The position numbers were made by a program, and so were the translations under genes. From positions 216,268 to 257,393 of the forward strand of contig NZ_JH767528.1 in the NCBI RefSeq assembly GCF_000281085.1: 41,126 nucleotides of DNA, read 5' to 3'. Source of the DNA: Catenovulum agarivorans YM01 (GTDB taxonomy: Bacteria > Pseudomonadota > Gammaproteobacteria > Enterobacterales > Alteromonadaceae). The notes under the pieces were generated by a model that saw nothing but the letters and a program-made list of their open reading frames with translations, made no database searches and was not told where the DNA came from. Shown here one piece after another: positions 29,299 through 39,019 of this stretch (position 1 is its first letter; each line of letters opens with the position of its first letter).

Positions 29299-31833
29299 TT
29301 AGTTTTCTACTTTGCCTATCTGTTCGCGAATCGACACCATGACTCCATTGTTGTAACTTTCCAACTGATAAGGTGTGACAGAAACTTCAACACGTCGTTC
29401 TGGGCCTATAGTGAAGGTTTTAGTTTGAGGTTTACCACGCGAATTAACCTCAGAAATCACTTGGTTTAAATTGGGAAAACTATATTTGAAAGTTAAATCA
29501 AATATTTTTCTATCAACGTCAAACTCAATTACGTTTAAGTAATCACGTACAGCATCTGTATAACGGCGAATTTTCAAATCTTTATCCAAGAAGAGTACTG
29601 CGAGTTTAGTTGCTTTAAGTAAGTTTTCTAAGTCATTGTTAATGTTGGTTAGTTCAACAATTTTTTGCTGATATTCACTGTTAACCGTATAAAGCTCTTC
29701 ATTGACCGACTGTAGCTCTTCATTGGTTGATTGTAATTCTTCATTCGCTGCCATCAGTTCTTCATTACTGGATTGCAGTTCTTCACGCGTGGTGTCGAGA
29801 TCTTCTAGCGTTTCTCGATAGAGTTTCTGACATTCAATCAATGAATGGTCCAGCTCGGCAATGCGATTTTTAACCTGTTGGTCTAGGTTGTATTCACTTT
29901 GGGCGGCTCGAGCAACAAACACGTCATCTGCTAAAAACGATAAGGCTAAGTATTGATTATCTTCGTTGTCTTTGTCGCTAAAGGTAAAGCATTTTATTGA
30001 CCATGACTGCAGCGTATCACTATCCATTTCCATAGGTTCTTTAAACGCATTTTCAAATAATACACTTGTATGATCGCGCAACACTTGATGGGAGGCAGAA
30101 ATACATTGGCTGACTATATCTGGACGGAGAATACCTGAAATATCGTTAGTGACATGTCCAGGTTGAATTTTTTTGGTAAAAGCTGAAGTATCACCATAAC
30201 TATATACTAAAGCTAATTTTTTATTAAAAATGAGTGTGGGTGGGGCAAACTGATCTAGCATAGCATCAAAACCGATTTTAAAAGATTTTGATGGTTCAAT
30301 ATGTTTAACGCTTCTCGACAAGTATTGTGGTAGTGATTTAGGGTGATAAGTTTTGCTTTTTAATCCATTACTGCTCATCGCACGGATTGGAATACGAATA
30401 TCTTTATTCTTTTTATAGACTCTAAATTTTGCTTCAAATGAATCAAAATAATTGCTGAAATTGCCGGTGGTTTCTGCACTGCCTAACAGTAAATAACCAC
30501 CAAATTTTAACGCAAAATGGAAAAATGCCATGGCTTTCTGTTGCGCTGGGTTTTGTAAATAAATCAGTGCATTACGGCAACTGACTAAGTCCATATTAGA
30601 AAAAGGTGGATCTTGAATTAAATTGTGTGTTGCAAATACCACTAAACCTCTGAGTTCTTTACTGACTTGATAATTACCATCGGCAGTTTGAATAAAGTTG
30701 TTGGAAAATAGGTTAGCCGGTATTTCTGAAGCAATTGACGGTGGATAGATGCCGTTGGCTGCATAACCTACTGCGGTTTGGTCAATGTCTGAAGCAAACA
30801 CTTTAATTGAACGCTCTACGTGTAATTCTTTAGCGGCAGCCCGAAATAACATAGCTATGGTATAAGCTTCTTCGCCTGTAGAGCAGCCCGCACACCAAAC
30901 ACGAATAGGGTCGTCTGGGGCTCTATTGAGAACCATAGGTTTAATGATTTTTTCGTATAAGTATTCCCAGACTTCTTGATCACGAAAAAACTGGGTAACA
31001 CCAATTAATAAATCTTGTTTTATCAGTTCAATTTCTTTTTTATGCGTGGTCAAATAATCGTAATATTCAGGCAAAGACTTTATATTATTGATGCTCATTC
31101 TATGCTCAATACGTCGAGCAACTGTTGACTCTTTATATGCCTTAAAATCTAAATCCGTTTTTTCATGGACGAGATTTAAAATGTTATTGAGTATTTCTTC
31201 ATTTTCAGACAAATGATATTTAAAAGCCTTATCCCGGTTGACCACGAGCGGATGATTAATAAAGTTTTTAATCTGTTCAGGCATATCTTGGGTGTTTAAA
31301 ATAAAATCGACCGCACCTGTGTTAATCGCATTCAATGGCATGCCATCAAATTTTGCTTCATCAGGATTTTGTGCAATCACCAGTGCACCAACTTCTTTTA
31401 GGGCTTGTGCGCCACGACTGCCATCTGAGCCTGTGCCTGATAATAAAATACCAATAGCGTGGTTTTGCTGATCTTCAGCTAAAGAGCGGAAAAATTCATT
31501 AATAGGTAAACTTATTCTATTGTCTGGTGGTAATTCAGATAAATAAATTTTGCCTTCTACCACACGCATTAGTTTGCCCGGTGGCATTAAATAGACAGAA
31601 TTTGCTTGTACTTCTTCACCTTCTTCGGCTTGATGAGTAGGCATACCTGTATGTTTAGCAAGCAATTCGGCCATCATACTCTTAAAGTCGGAGGATAAAT
31701 GTTGGACTATGACGTACGCAACATCCATATCGTTCGGCATTTTTGCAAAAAGCGCTTGTAAAGCTTCTAGTCCTCCTGCGGATGCACCCACTCCAACAAT
31801 GTGACTAGGTTTACGTTTATTTTGCGCTTTCAT
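29299..31833 (-). CDS. CheB-CheR-PAS fusion signalling protein
   Basis: The protein has 844 residues. A CheB methylesterase domain (about 10-195) has the triad Ser18 (GVGASAGG), His45 (QHLSS) and Asp in GTGSDGSRG. A CheR methyltransferase domain (about 215-480) has the SAM motif VWCAGCSTGEEAYTIAM and the later SCRNALIYL. A coiled coil follows with repeated EELQSxNEEL units (about 640-730), then a PAS domain (about 735-840) without a kinase. No N-terminal receiver is present. Such fusions sit in sensory systems outside canonical chemotaxis. The start overlaps the upstream GGDEF-EAL gene by 17 nt and has AGGAA upstream, so the two form an operon. Confidence 0.92.
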   Translation of the reverse strand: MKAQNKRKPSHIVGVGASAGGLEALQALFAKMPNDMDVAYVIVQHLSSDFKSMMAELLAKHTGMPTHQAEEGEEVQANSVYLMPPGKLMRVVEGKIYLSELPPDNRISLPINEFFRSLAEDQQNHAIGILLSGTGSDGSRGAQALKEVGALVIAQNPDEAKFDGMPLNAINTGAVDFILNTQDMPEQIKNFINHPLVVNRDKAFKYHLSENEEILNNILNLVHEKTDLDFKAYKESTVARRIEHRMSINNIKSLPEYYDYLTTHKKEIELIKQDLLIGVTQFFRDQEVWEYLYEKIIKPMVLNRAPDDPIRVWCAGCSTGEEAYTIAMLFRAAAKELHVERSIKVFASDIDQTAVGYAANGIYPPSIASEIPANLFSNNFIQTADGNYQVSKELRGLVVFATHNLIQDPPFSNMDLVSCRNALIYLQNPAQQKAMAFFHFALKFGGYLLLGSAETTGNFSNYFDSFEAKFRVYKKNKDIRIPIRAMSSNGLKSKTYHPKSLPQYLSRSVKHIEPSKSFKIGFDAMLDQFAPPTLIFNKKLALVYSYGDTSAFTKKIQPGHVTNDISGILRPDIVSQCISASHQVLRDHTSVLFENAFKEPMEMDSDTLQSWSIKCFTFSDKDNEDNQYLALSFLADDVFVARAAQSEYNLDQQVKNRIAELDHSLIECQKLYRETLEDLDTTREELQSSNEELMAANEELQSTNEELQSVNEELYTVNSEYQQKIVELTNINNDLENLLKATKLAVLFLDKDLKIRRYTDAVRDYLNVIEFDVDRKIFDLTFKYSFPNLNQVISEVNSRGKPQTKTFTIGPERRVEVSVTPYQLESYNNGVMVSIREQIGKVEN

Positions 31834-33838
31834 TATGTTTTCCTATAAATTTTATGGTTTGTTCTATTGGCATAGGTTTGGCGTATAGATAGCCTTGATA
31901 TAGCTGTATGCCGCATTCGTTACAAATTTGGGCATCTTCAGTGGTTTCTATCCCTTCTACCAATAGTTGTAAATTGAGGGCGTTACCTAATTGCACTGAA
32001 GCTAATAAAGCTGATTTTTTTTGTTGTAAAGTTAAGCTGTTAGATAAAAAGACTCTATCTATTTTTAATTGATTAAACCCGAGTTTGAGTAATCTTTCAA
32101 TCGAACTATAGCCTGTACCAAAATCGTCTAAAGCAATTTTAACACCTTGCAGTTTTAAGGTATTTAAATTGTCAAAAACAATATGTTCAATATGTGAGTA
32201 GGTTTCACGTTCGGTCAGCTCGATTGTGATCAATGATGGTGACAATTTATATTTAGTCAGTATCGCCAAAAAGCGTTGGCTAAAGTTACCATCATTTAAT
32301 AGTTGGAGCTCTACATTGATATTGAGCGATAGTTGGCCCTGCAGTTTAGATAACACTTTGATAAAGCTACAGATATTATTATCTATTATTCGCAGCAGTA
32401 TTTCTTGCGAATATTTATGTTCTTTAATGTGAGCAAATGTATCTGCAACATTACTTAAGATTGGCGAATCGAAGCGACTTAATGCTTCCACCGCGACAAT
32501 TTGTTGAGTTGCACTCCAAATTGGTTGGAAATAAGTTTGAGAGCTATTTTGTTGATATAATTGCTCAATTGCAGACCTAATGTTGAGTATGCTTTCTAAT
32601 TCACCAGAAAGCTCCCGGCTGTAGGTGACTATTTCATGTCCTTTGTGCGCTTTTGCTTTGTACATGGCTGAATCAGAGGCGTTTAGCCAGTATTCAACCA
32701 TGGCATGTGGATCGTCAGTGATAAAGCTATCAATAATTTCACGTCCCATGGTCAGGCCAATACTCAAGTAAATATTGAGCTGCTGCTGTTGAATTTTGGC
32801 TGGTTTTTTTAAATTGCTGGCGATTGTTTGGGTTCGCTCCAACGCAATCTGTTCATTGGCTACATTTTTTAACACAACGATAAACTCGTCTCCGCCAATT
32901 CGAGCGACTAAGTCACTATCGCGTGTGGTGTGTAATAGTCGTTTCGCCACCACAATAAGCAATTCATCACCTATATGATGGCCAAGTGTATCATTGATAT
33001 ATTTAAACTTGTCTAAATCAATAAACAGTAGGGCGCAGTTAGATTGTTCTGCAGGGGTGCTACAAATCGTTTCTAACTCAGTAATCAGCGAAGAGCGATT
33101 GAGCAGTTGGGTTAATGAATCGTGTGTTGCTAGATGTTTAAGGTAATTACTTTCGCCATACTCTTTGGTGATGTCTTGCAGCATGACATGGTATCCCAAC
33201 AAGTTACCAACTAGGTCAATTTGCTCATGCATCGCGATAGATAATACCCGTTTTTTTCCAAGTGGAGAGACAACTTCTGCTATAACGCGTAATCCTGTAG
33301 GCGTGTTGTAAGTACTTGAGAAGAAAGAAAAGATTTTCTCCCTTGAGTCGCTATCTAGCGCATTTATCCAGTTTCGACCGTACAACTCGTCGCTGCTTAA
33401 ACCAAACAATTCATAACAGTGGGTATTACAAAACTTCAAATGCAGTAAATGATCTGCTTTCATTACCCCTATGGGAAAAGCATTATACAACTCACTAAGT
33501 ACGTTGTTTTCCGGAATACCAAGCAAGATCAAGAACATGGCTTCTTGGTGATACACTTCATTTAAGGTTACTTGGTAGCCGTTGATTATAGTCGCTTTAT
33601 GTTGGCTAAGTTCCTCACCGAAGATTTTATGCACGGCGTTAAAATTCAGAATTTCGCGGATGCTAGGCGTTAATTCGTTTGGTAGCCTACTACTGCTTAA
33701 AACGGCTGATCCTTGCTCATCAAACAGCACATAAAACCCTCCTTGGCCTTCGATATAATTAATTAGAAAGCTAGTTAGTTCTTCTCTTACCCCGAAATTA
33801 GTTGAACTGAATTCAGGCGGTAATATTTGATTCGTCAT
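31817..33838 (-). CDS. PAS-GGDEF-EAL c-di-GMP turnover protein
   Basis: The protein has 673 residues with no membrane segment. The N-terminal region (1-105) is unassigned, and a PAS domain follows (about 110-230, LYNAFPIGVMKADHLLHLKFCN). The GGDEF domain contains DLDKFKYINDTLGHHIGD and GGDEF, with an RDSD inhibitory I-site five residues before it. The EAL domain has EALSRF, ELTERE, DDFGTGYSS, LKIDR and VEGIET, so the phosphodiesterase residues are present too. Both activities look intact, and which dominates cannot be read. It is first in an operon with the CheB-CheR-PAS gene, which suggests joint input to one sensory pathway. Confidence 0.92.
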   Translation of the reverse strand: MTNQILPPEFSSTNFGVREELTSFLINYIEGQGGFYVLFDEQGSAVLSSSRLPNELTPSIREILNFNAVHKIFGEELSQHKATIINGYQVTLNEVYHQEAMFLILLGIPENNVLSELYNAFPIGVMKADHLLHLKFCNTHCYELFGLSSDELYGRNWINALDSDSREKIFSFFSSTYNTPTGLRVIAEVVSPLGKKRVLSIAMHEQIDLVGNLLGYHVMLQDITKEYGESNYLKHLATHDSLTQLLNRSSLITELETICSTPAEQSNCALLFIDLDKFKYINDTLGHHIGDELLIVVAKRLLHTTRDSDLVARIGGDEFIVVLKNVANEQIALERTQTIASNLKKPAKIQQQQLNIYLSIGLTMGREIIDSFITDDPHAMVEYWLNASDSAMYKAKAHKGHEIVTYSRELSGELESILNIRSAIEQLYQQNSSQTYFQPIWSATQQIVAVEALSRFDSPILSNVADTFAHIKEHKYSQEILLRIIDNNICSFIKVLSKLQGQLSLNINVELQLLNDGNFSQRFLAILTKYKLSPSLITIELTERETYSHIEHIVFDNLNTLKLQGVKIALDDFGTGYSSIERLLKLGFNQLKIDRVFLSNSLTLQQKKSALLASVQLGNALNLQLLVEGIETTEDAQICNECGIQLYQGYLYAKPMPIEQTIKFIGKHNESAK

Positions 33839-33928
33839 AATTCCATCTAGCGCTGTTGATCTGTCATTCCTTATTCTAGTCTAGCCTACAACAAGCTTAT
33901 GCACTATTTTTCGAAATTTTCAGGGTGT

Positions 33929-33955
33929 GGAAAGCAGTACAGTGTACTGCTTTCC
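33929..33955. terminator. Hairpin after sthA
   Basis: GGAAAGCAGTACA-G-TGTACTGCTTTCC is a 13-bp near-perfect palindrome starting 5 nt past the sthA stop (minus strand). No T-run follows on that strand. It is also the only structure upstream of the GGDEF-EAL operon, whose promoter must lie in 33839-33928. Confidence 0.6.
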
Positions 33956-33959
33956 TTCC

Positions 33960-35393
33960 TTAAAAAAGTCGGTTTAAGCCATTTAATGCTGCTACTCGAT
34001 AAGCTTCTGCCATAGTTGGGTAGTTAAATGTGGTATTGACGAAATAATCTACTGTATTAGCCCCACCTTGCTGCTGCATAATTGCTTGGCCGATATGAAT
34101 AATCTCAGATGCTGATACCCCAAAACAGTGTATGCCTAAAATTTCACGTGTATCTGGGTGGAAAAGTATTTTTAATCCACCTGTGGTGGCATTGGCGATT
34201 TGTGCACGGGCTAAATGTTTAAACTGAGCCTTGCCTACTTCATAAGGAATTTTCGCGGCAGTAAGTTCTTGTTCTGTTTTACCAACTGAGCTAATTTCTG
34301 GAATGGTATAAATACCGGTTGGAATATCCGCAATGAGTTTAGATTGAATACCTGACTTAGTAATAAAGTTTGCCGCTATTCGCCCTTGGTCATAAGCAGC
34401 ACTGGCTAAACTTGGGTAACCGATAACATCACCAACCGCGTAAATATTGTCTATTTCCGTTTGATAATTCTCATTGACCTTAACTTGACCACGTCCATCG
34501 GCTTTGAGGTTTACAGCAGGTAAATTTAGTGTGTCAGTGTTACCTGTGCGACCATTGGCAAATAATAAACAATCGGCTTTAAAGCGTTTGCCTGACTGAG
34601 TTTTTAAAATAACACCATCTTCCGTGGCGCTAATTGAGTCGTATTCTTCGCCATTGCGAATTACAGTGCCATTATTACGCAGATGATAGCTAATAGCGTC
34701 GGAAACTTCGTTGTCTAAAAAGGCTAGAAGGCGATCACGGGTATTAATTAAATCTACCTTTACCCCTAAGCCTCTAAATATACTGGCGTATTCTGAGCCA
34801 ATTACCCCTGCACCATAAATAATGATGCTGCGTGGGTCGTGATTCAGCGACAATATGGTATCGCTGTCGTATACACGCGGGTGGTTAAAATCAACATCCG
34901 CTGGACGATAAGGACGGGAACCTGTTGCGATTACAATGGTTTTTGCTTTTATCTCTTGGGTCGAACCGTCTTGATGAGTAATACAAACCGTATTTTTGTC
35001 GACAAATGACGCTTCACCCGTGATTAAAGAAACTCGATTTCTATCGTAAAAACTTGCACGTAAACGAATTTGCTGACGGATAACACCTTCCGCATGTTTG
35101 AGTATTTGTGGGAAAGTAAAGTGTTTATCTCGACCACTCTGACTGAAAAGTGGATTGGTATTAAAATGCATTAATTGTGAAACAGATTGACGGAGCGCTT
35201 TTGATGGGATTGTTCCCCAATGTGTGCAACCACCACCAACGGAAGAATGGCGCTCTATCACAGCAACTGATTGACCTGATTTGGCTAACCCCATAGCTGC
35301 ACCTTCGCCACCCGGGCCCGTGCCAATTACTATTGCATCAAAGTCAAAGTCATAAGATATTTCAGAAGTATTTTGTGTCTGTTGTTTAGCCAT
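33960..35393 (-). CDS. sthA: Soluble pyridine nucleotide transhydrogenase
   Basis: This FAD enzyme of the cytoplasm moves hydride between NADPH and NAD+. The protein has 477 residues (466 in E. coli). The FAD motif is [10 protein letters not shown] (about 23-32), [16 protein letters not shown] shows the single cysteine that distinguishes SthA from disulfide reductases, the NAD motif is [12 protein letters not shown], and [10 protein letters not shown] and [17 protein letters not shown] are conserved. The N-terminus is about 11 residues longer than in E. coli. Its location beside fabR and trmA matches E. coli, here with a desaturase gene inserted between. Confidence 0.96.
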   Translation of the reverse strand: MAKQQTQNTSEISYDFDFDAIVIGTGPGGEGAAMGLAKSGQSVAVIERHSSVGGGCTHWGTIPSKALRQSVSQLMHFNTNPLFSQSGRDKHFTFPQILKHAEGVIRQQIRLRASFYDRNRVSLITGEASFVDKNTVCITHQDGSTQEIKAKTIVIATGSRPYRPADVDFNHPRVYDSDTILSLNHDPRSIIIYGAGVIGSEYASIFRGLGVKVDLINTRDRLLAFLDNEVSDAISYHLRNNGTVIRNGEEYDSISATEDGVILKTQSGKRFKADCLLFANGRTGNTDTLNLPAVNLKADGRGQVKVNENYQTEIDNIYAVGDVIGYPSLASAAYDQGRIAANFITKSGIQSKLIADIPTGIYTIPEISSVGKTEQELTAAKIPYEVGKAQFKHLARAQIANATTGGLKILFHPDTREILGIHCFGVSASEIIHIGQAIMQQQGGANTVDYFVNTTFNYPTMAEAYRVAALNGLNRLF

Positions 35394-35530
35394 GGTGTAC
35401 TTTGTCCTAAAGATTTATGCTTGTATTTTAGTTCAAAGTTATGACATTTCCGCTTATAAGTACAGATTAAACAAAGTGTTTTGATTATTTTACTCGGTAA
35501 TACTCAGAGATAAACGCGGGTGGGGAAGGT

Positions 35531-35560
35531 GAAAACCAGCAAAATGTTTCGCTGGTTTTC
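35531..35560. terminator. Hairpin after the desaturase gene
   Basis: GAAAACCAGC (35531-35540) pairs perfectly with GCTGGTTTTC (35551-35560), leaving a 10-nt loop, 17 nt after the desaturase stop on the minus strand. It probably ends the desaturase transcript before sthA. Confidence 0.65.
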
Positions 35561-35576
35561 GTGTAACGCTATAGGA

Positions 35577-36698
35577 CTATGCTGATTGAGGAATAGATAA
35601 ATCGAAAAACTTGTTTTTGTGTTCTTCAAATTTAGCTTTTAACTCTTGAACTTGGGCGTATAGATCTGTCTTTTTGTAGTCTTTCGCCATCTTTTTGCGT
35701 TTTATTTCTAATAAACGTTTACGCGCAGCATAAAAGTCGTTCATCTTTTGCTGCAATATCTCGTACTCGTGTTCAAGTTTTTTTACCAGCGGGTGGTTAT
35801 GTGGCAAATGCAATAAACGCTCTTTGAGGGTTTCGAAGTGATTTTCCGCCAACGCTTTTTCAATTCTCTCTTCCGGTGTGGTACGCAATTTACTGGTTAA
35901 ACCAACATAACTGGCAGCTTTGATAAACCACTTGGTCGGATCAAAATGCCACCAACGAATACCATTTCTATAATCATATTCAAAAGTGTGATGGAAATTA
36001 TGATAGCCCTCACCATAAGTTAATAGTGCCAATAAGGCGTTGTCTTTAGCTGTATGTTGGTTACTGTATGGTTGTGAGCCCCAAATATGCGCAAGCGAGT
36101 TAATAAAGAAGGTAAAGTGGTGGCTTAATACTAAACGCAACACGCCTGCCCATAACAGCATGCTTAAAATATTACCATTTAACCAACCAAGTAAAACCGG
36201 TATGCCGAAGTTAGTTACGATAGCAAGTGGCAGATAATATTTGTGTTGCCACATTACAATTTTATCTTTTTGTAAATCTTTAGTGTTATTGTAGTTCTTG
36301 TATTCTGGGCCTTGATATTCGCGGATCATCCAGCCAATGTGTGAATGCCAAAATCCACGTTTAGCTGAGTAAGGATCTTTATCATTATTGTCTACGAATC
36401 TATGATGGTTTCTGTGATCAGAGCACCAATGCAAGATGCTGTTTTGCAGTGCAAACGCCCCACCGACTGCGTAAACAAAACGAACAAATGCGTGTGCTTG
36501 GTAAGTTTTATGCGACCATAATCTGTGGTAACCCGCGGTAATCGACATACCACAATAACCCAAACATAAAACAGTTGCGATAATTTGTGTGCTGTCTAAA
36601 CCATTAAAATAGATATCAAGTGGAATACCGACTAATGCGATCAATCCGGTAATTAAGAAGATGAGTAGGTTTACCCATACTATTGGTGCTTTATTCAT
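35577..36698 (-). CDS. Membrane fatty-acid (acyl-CoA delta-9-type) desaturase
   Basis: The protein has 373 residues with several membrane segments. The three histidine boxes of the di-iron desaturases are clear: HRLWSH (58-63), HRNHH (95-99) and HNFHH (233-237). The last third is a charged, probably coiled tail (about 280-360). It introduces a double bond into acyl chains, using oxygen, to adjust membrane fluidity. Divergence from fabR, and a FabR-like operator at the likely transcription start, indicate repression by FabR. A 268-bp MITE-like element lies between that operator and the start codon, so the mRNA leader is unusual. AAGG precedes the ATG. Confidence 0.92.
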   Translation of the reverse strand: MNKAPIVWVNLLIFLITGLIALVGIPLDIYFNGLDSTQIIATVLCLGYCGMSITAGYHRLWSHKTYQAHAFVRFVYAVGGAFALQNSILHWCSDHRNHHRFVDNNDKDPYSAKRGFWHSHIGWMIREYQGPEYKNYNNTKDLQKDKIVMWQHKYYLPLAIVTNFGIPVLLGWLNGNILSMLLWAGVLRLVLSHHFTFFINSLAHIWGSQPYSNQHTAKDNALLALLTYGEGYHNFHHTFEYDYRNGIRWWHFDPTKWFIKAASYVGLTSKLRTTPEERIEKALAENHFETLKERLLHLPHNHPLVKKLEHEYEILQQKMNDFYAARKRLLEIKRKKMAKDYKKTDLYAQVQELKAKFEEHKNKFFDLSIPQSA

Positions 36699-36738
36699 TA
36701 TTGAGCCTTGTTCAATTACTACGGTCGGTAGCTAGAAT

Positions 36739-37006
36739 ATATACCCAAGCTACTTGAAGATGCATGTTTCAGAGCTATCACAGCGTTTTTAGTACAAGGC
36801 ATGTTGATGAAGGAATGTAGGCACCTTTCAAATTAACATAACGCAGTAATAGAAACGCTGTGAAGCTCCCGAAGGGTAAGGCTAAAAAGCATTTATACTG
36901 CGTTATTGATTTTGAAAAGGGATAACCGTTATCTTCAATCAATGCCTTGTCTAAATGCTTTTTATCTCTTGCTGAAATCTCGTATCTTCAAGTAGCTTGG
37001 GTATAT
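36739..37006. mobile_element. MITE-like element with 23-bp terminal inverted repeats
   Basis: The perfect 23-bp inverted ends are 36739-36761 and 36984-37006 (ATATACCCAAGCTACTTGAA read inward). Further inward, ACAAGGCAT pairs with ATGCCTTGT, and ATAACGCAGTA pairs with TACTGCGTTAT, so nearly the whole 268 bp can fold into one long hairpin. It has no coding capacity. The ends resemble short dispersed elements common in Vibrio/Alteromonadales intergenic regions (recalled, not searched). Confidence 0.8.
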
Positions 37007-37007
37007 T

Positions 37008-37025
37008 AGCGTACACGTGTTAGCT
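37008..37025. promoter_or_regulatory. FabR-type operator between desaturase and fabR
   Basis: AGCGTACACGTGTTAGCT is an 18-bp imperfect palindrome (7 of 9 symmetric positions) that resembles the AGCGTACA-type sites known for FabR at E. coli fabA/fabB. It starts 2 nt from the MITE end and covers the expected transcription start of the desaturase promoter. Confidence 0.65.
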
Positions 37026-37027
37026 CA

Positions 37028-37055
37028 ATTTTAGTGTATGCGCCGCAAGGATCAA
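37028..37055 (-). promoter_or_regulatory. Probable desaturase promoter
   Basis: On the minus strand TTGATC (plus 37050-37055), a 16-nt spacer and TAAAAT (plus 37028-37033) form a promoter whose start point, about 37021, falls in the FabR-type palindrome. Transcription from it would cross the whole MITE, giving a leader of roughly 320 nt. Confidence 0.5.
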
Positions 37056-37154
37056 GTTGTTTGTCGCTATGATATTTAGTTTTGCTGTTTAATTGTTGAA
37101 TCATTTATACTTTTGCCCGAGTAAATTTTCCAAAAAATCAAATGTGGGGTTAGC

Positions 37155-37772
37155 ATGGGTGTTAGGGCTGTACAAAAAGAAAAAACCCGCAGGGCTATTA
37201 TTCAAGCAGCATTTGAACAACTTTCTGCACAAAAAAACTATACTCAGTTAAGCCTGCGTGAAGTTGCACGTCAAGCTGGCATTGCGCCTACCTCATTTTA
37301 TCGGCATTTTAAAGATTTGGATGAGCTGGGTTTAACTTTGGTTGATGAGGCTGGCGTATTGTTGCGCCAATTAATGCGTCAAGCACGCAAACGCATAGCC
37401 TCGGAAGGTTCGGTCATTGCGACTTCGGTACTGACATTTATCGAATTTTTGGAAACTAATGAAGGTGCTTTTCGAATTTTACTGCAAGCCAACAGTGGCA
37501 CATCGGAAGAATTTAGAGCGGCGATATCGCGAGAGGTCGATCACTTTATCGCTGAATTAGCTGATTACATTAGCAAATCACAAACTTGTCACTTGGAGTT
37601 TGCGCTCACTCAAGCGGACGCCATGGTAAAATTGGTCTTTCATGCCGGCGCGGAAGTTATTGATATGTCATTTAGCCAACGTAGAGCCGTAGCTGAGCGA
37701 TTGGTTGCTCAGCTGAGGTTGATTGTGAACGGTGCTAGAGTCGAACTAGATAATAGAAAAACTAACGCTTAA
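37155..37772 (+). CDS. fabR: HTH-type transcriptional repressor FabR
   Basis: This TetR-family repressor senses the ratio of unsaturated to saturated acyl-thioesters and controls unsaturated fatty-acid genes. The protein has 205 residues (E. coli about 215). [20 protein letters not shown] and the [24 protein letters not shown] (about 33-53) are nearly identical to E. coli, as are [19 protein letters not shown] and [10 protein letters not shown]. It is divergent from the desaturase gene and shares its control region. The end overlaps trmA, which is on the other strand, by 11 nt. Confidence 0.96.
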   Translation: MGVRAVQKEKTRRAIIQAAFEQLSAQKNYTQLSLREVARQAGIAPTSFYRHFKDLDELGLTLVDEAGVLLRQLMRQARKRIASEGSVIATSVLTFIEFLETNEGAFRILLQANSGTSEEFRAAISREVDHFIAELADYISKSQTCHLEFALTQADAMVKLVFHAGAEVIDMSFSQRRAVAERLVAQLRLIVNGARVELDNRKTNA

Positions 37773-38859
37773 CTAACCAGACGCCAGTTTCAATATGGTG
37801 TGTATATGGAAATTGGTCAAAAAAGCTAATGTCTTTAACTTGATGCGTTTTGCATATGTGTTTGAGGTTTTTTGCTAATGTCTCAGGGTTACACGAAATA
37901 TATAAAATGTTGTCAAATTTGCTAACCAGTTGCTCTGTGTCTTCATCTAAGCCAGCTCTTGGTGGGTCAACTAAAATAGTCGAAAATTGGTATTCGGCTA
38001 AATTAATCTCTTTTAACGATTTAACTGACTTACCTTCAAAGTAGGCAGCTGCAAAATCTTCGGCTGATGATTGGCCGATAACCACATTATCTATGCCATT
38101 TAACTCTATGTTGAATTGTGCTGCTTTTACTGAACTGCGCGAAATTTCGGTTGCTAACACTCGGTCAAATGCGTGTGCGAGTCCAAGGCTAAAATTGCCA
38201 TTACCACAATAAAGTTCGAGCAAATCACCCGTTAAGTTTTGGCTGATGTTGGCTGCCCAATCAAGCATTTTTTGATTAATGTAGCCATTAGGTTGAGTAA
38301 AACTATTTTCGATTTGTTTATAACTAAGCTGCTTGTTGTTTACTTCAAAGTTTTCGACGACATAATCTTGGTCAATCAATAGCTTGGTTTTACGAGCACG
38401 ACCAATTAACTCAATTTTGGCTATAGAATTTAATTGTTGTTTTAACGCTTTTGCGTGTCCTATCCACTCTTCATCTATTGGTTTATGGTATATCAAGCTG
38501 ACAAGCGCTTCGCCACTCAGCGTGGTTAAAAAGTCAACTTGGAATAATTTAAAACGCAATATTGGATTGGCTAAAAAGGCATCACGAACAGCTTGCATTA
38601 GCTGATTGACTAACTCACTTCCAGGTAAATAGTAGTCAACTCGATATTTTTCTTTGGTTTCAGGATCGAACATAATGTAGTAACTATCTTCATCTTGATG
38701 CCAAACCCTAAATTCAGCGCGTAATCGATAGTTTTGTGGAATTGACTCAATAACAGACGCATTTGGCAATTCTAATCCCGAGAAGTACTTTAATGTGCTC
38801 TCTACTTTGTTAGTGAGCATTTGATTGTATTGGCTAGGATCGATTTGATTAACTCGCAT
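37762..38859 (-). CDS. trmA: tRNA (uracil-5-)-methyltransferase
   Basis: TrmA makes m5U54 (ribothymidine) in tRNA with SAM. Starting at the ATG at 38859 the protein has 365 residues (366 in E. coli). The frame is open to a TTG at 38904, but the added residues lack family similarity. Visible are [11 protein letters not shown] near the N-terminus, the SAM site [25 protein letters not shown] and the catalytic-cysteine motif [13 protein letters not shown]. It lies next to fabR as in E. coli. Confidence 0.96.
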   Translation of the reverse strand: MRVNQIDPSQYNQMLTNKVESTLKYFSGLELPNASVIESIPQNYRLRAEFRVWHQDEDSYYIMFDPETKEKYRVDYYLPGSELVNQLMQAVRDAFLANPILRFKLFQVDFLTTLSGEALVSLIYHKPIDEEWIGHAKALKQQLNSIAKIELIGRARKTKLLIDQDYVVENFEVNNKQLSYKQIENSFTQPNGYINQKMLDWAANISQNLTGDLLELYCGNGNFSLGLAHAFDRVLATEISRSSVKAAQFNIELNGIDNVVIGQSSAEDFAAAYFEGKSVKSLKEINLAEYQFSTILVDPPRAGLDEDTEQLVSKFDNILYISCNPETLAKNLKHICKTHQVKDISFFDQFPYTHHIETGVWLVKR

Positions 38860-39019
38860 ATTGAAATTCACACTGACAAAAAGGATTAGTTTACTGGAAA
38901 ACAAATCATTTTCAGTAACTGAACTAACTATTTTTCAAAAAGCAGGTATTTTGGCTAAAATATATTCATTATGTGCCGATATAGCATATAAGAATAGCTT
39001 TAATTGAAGTGGTGGCGGT

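Noticed and set aside
36739-37006. The MITE-like element considered as a complete insertion sequence.
   Set aside because: At 268 bp it has no transposase frame, so it is at most a non-autonomous element.
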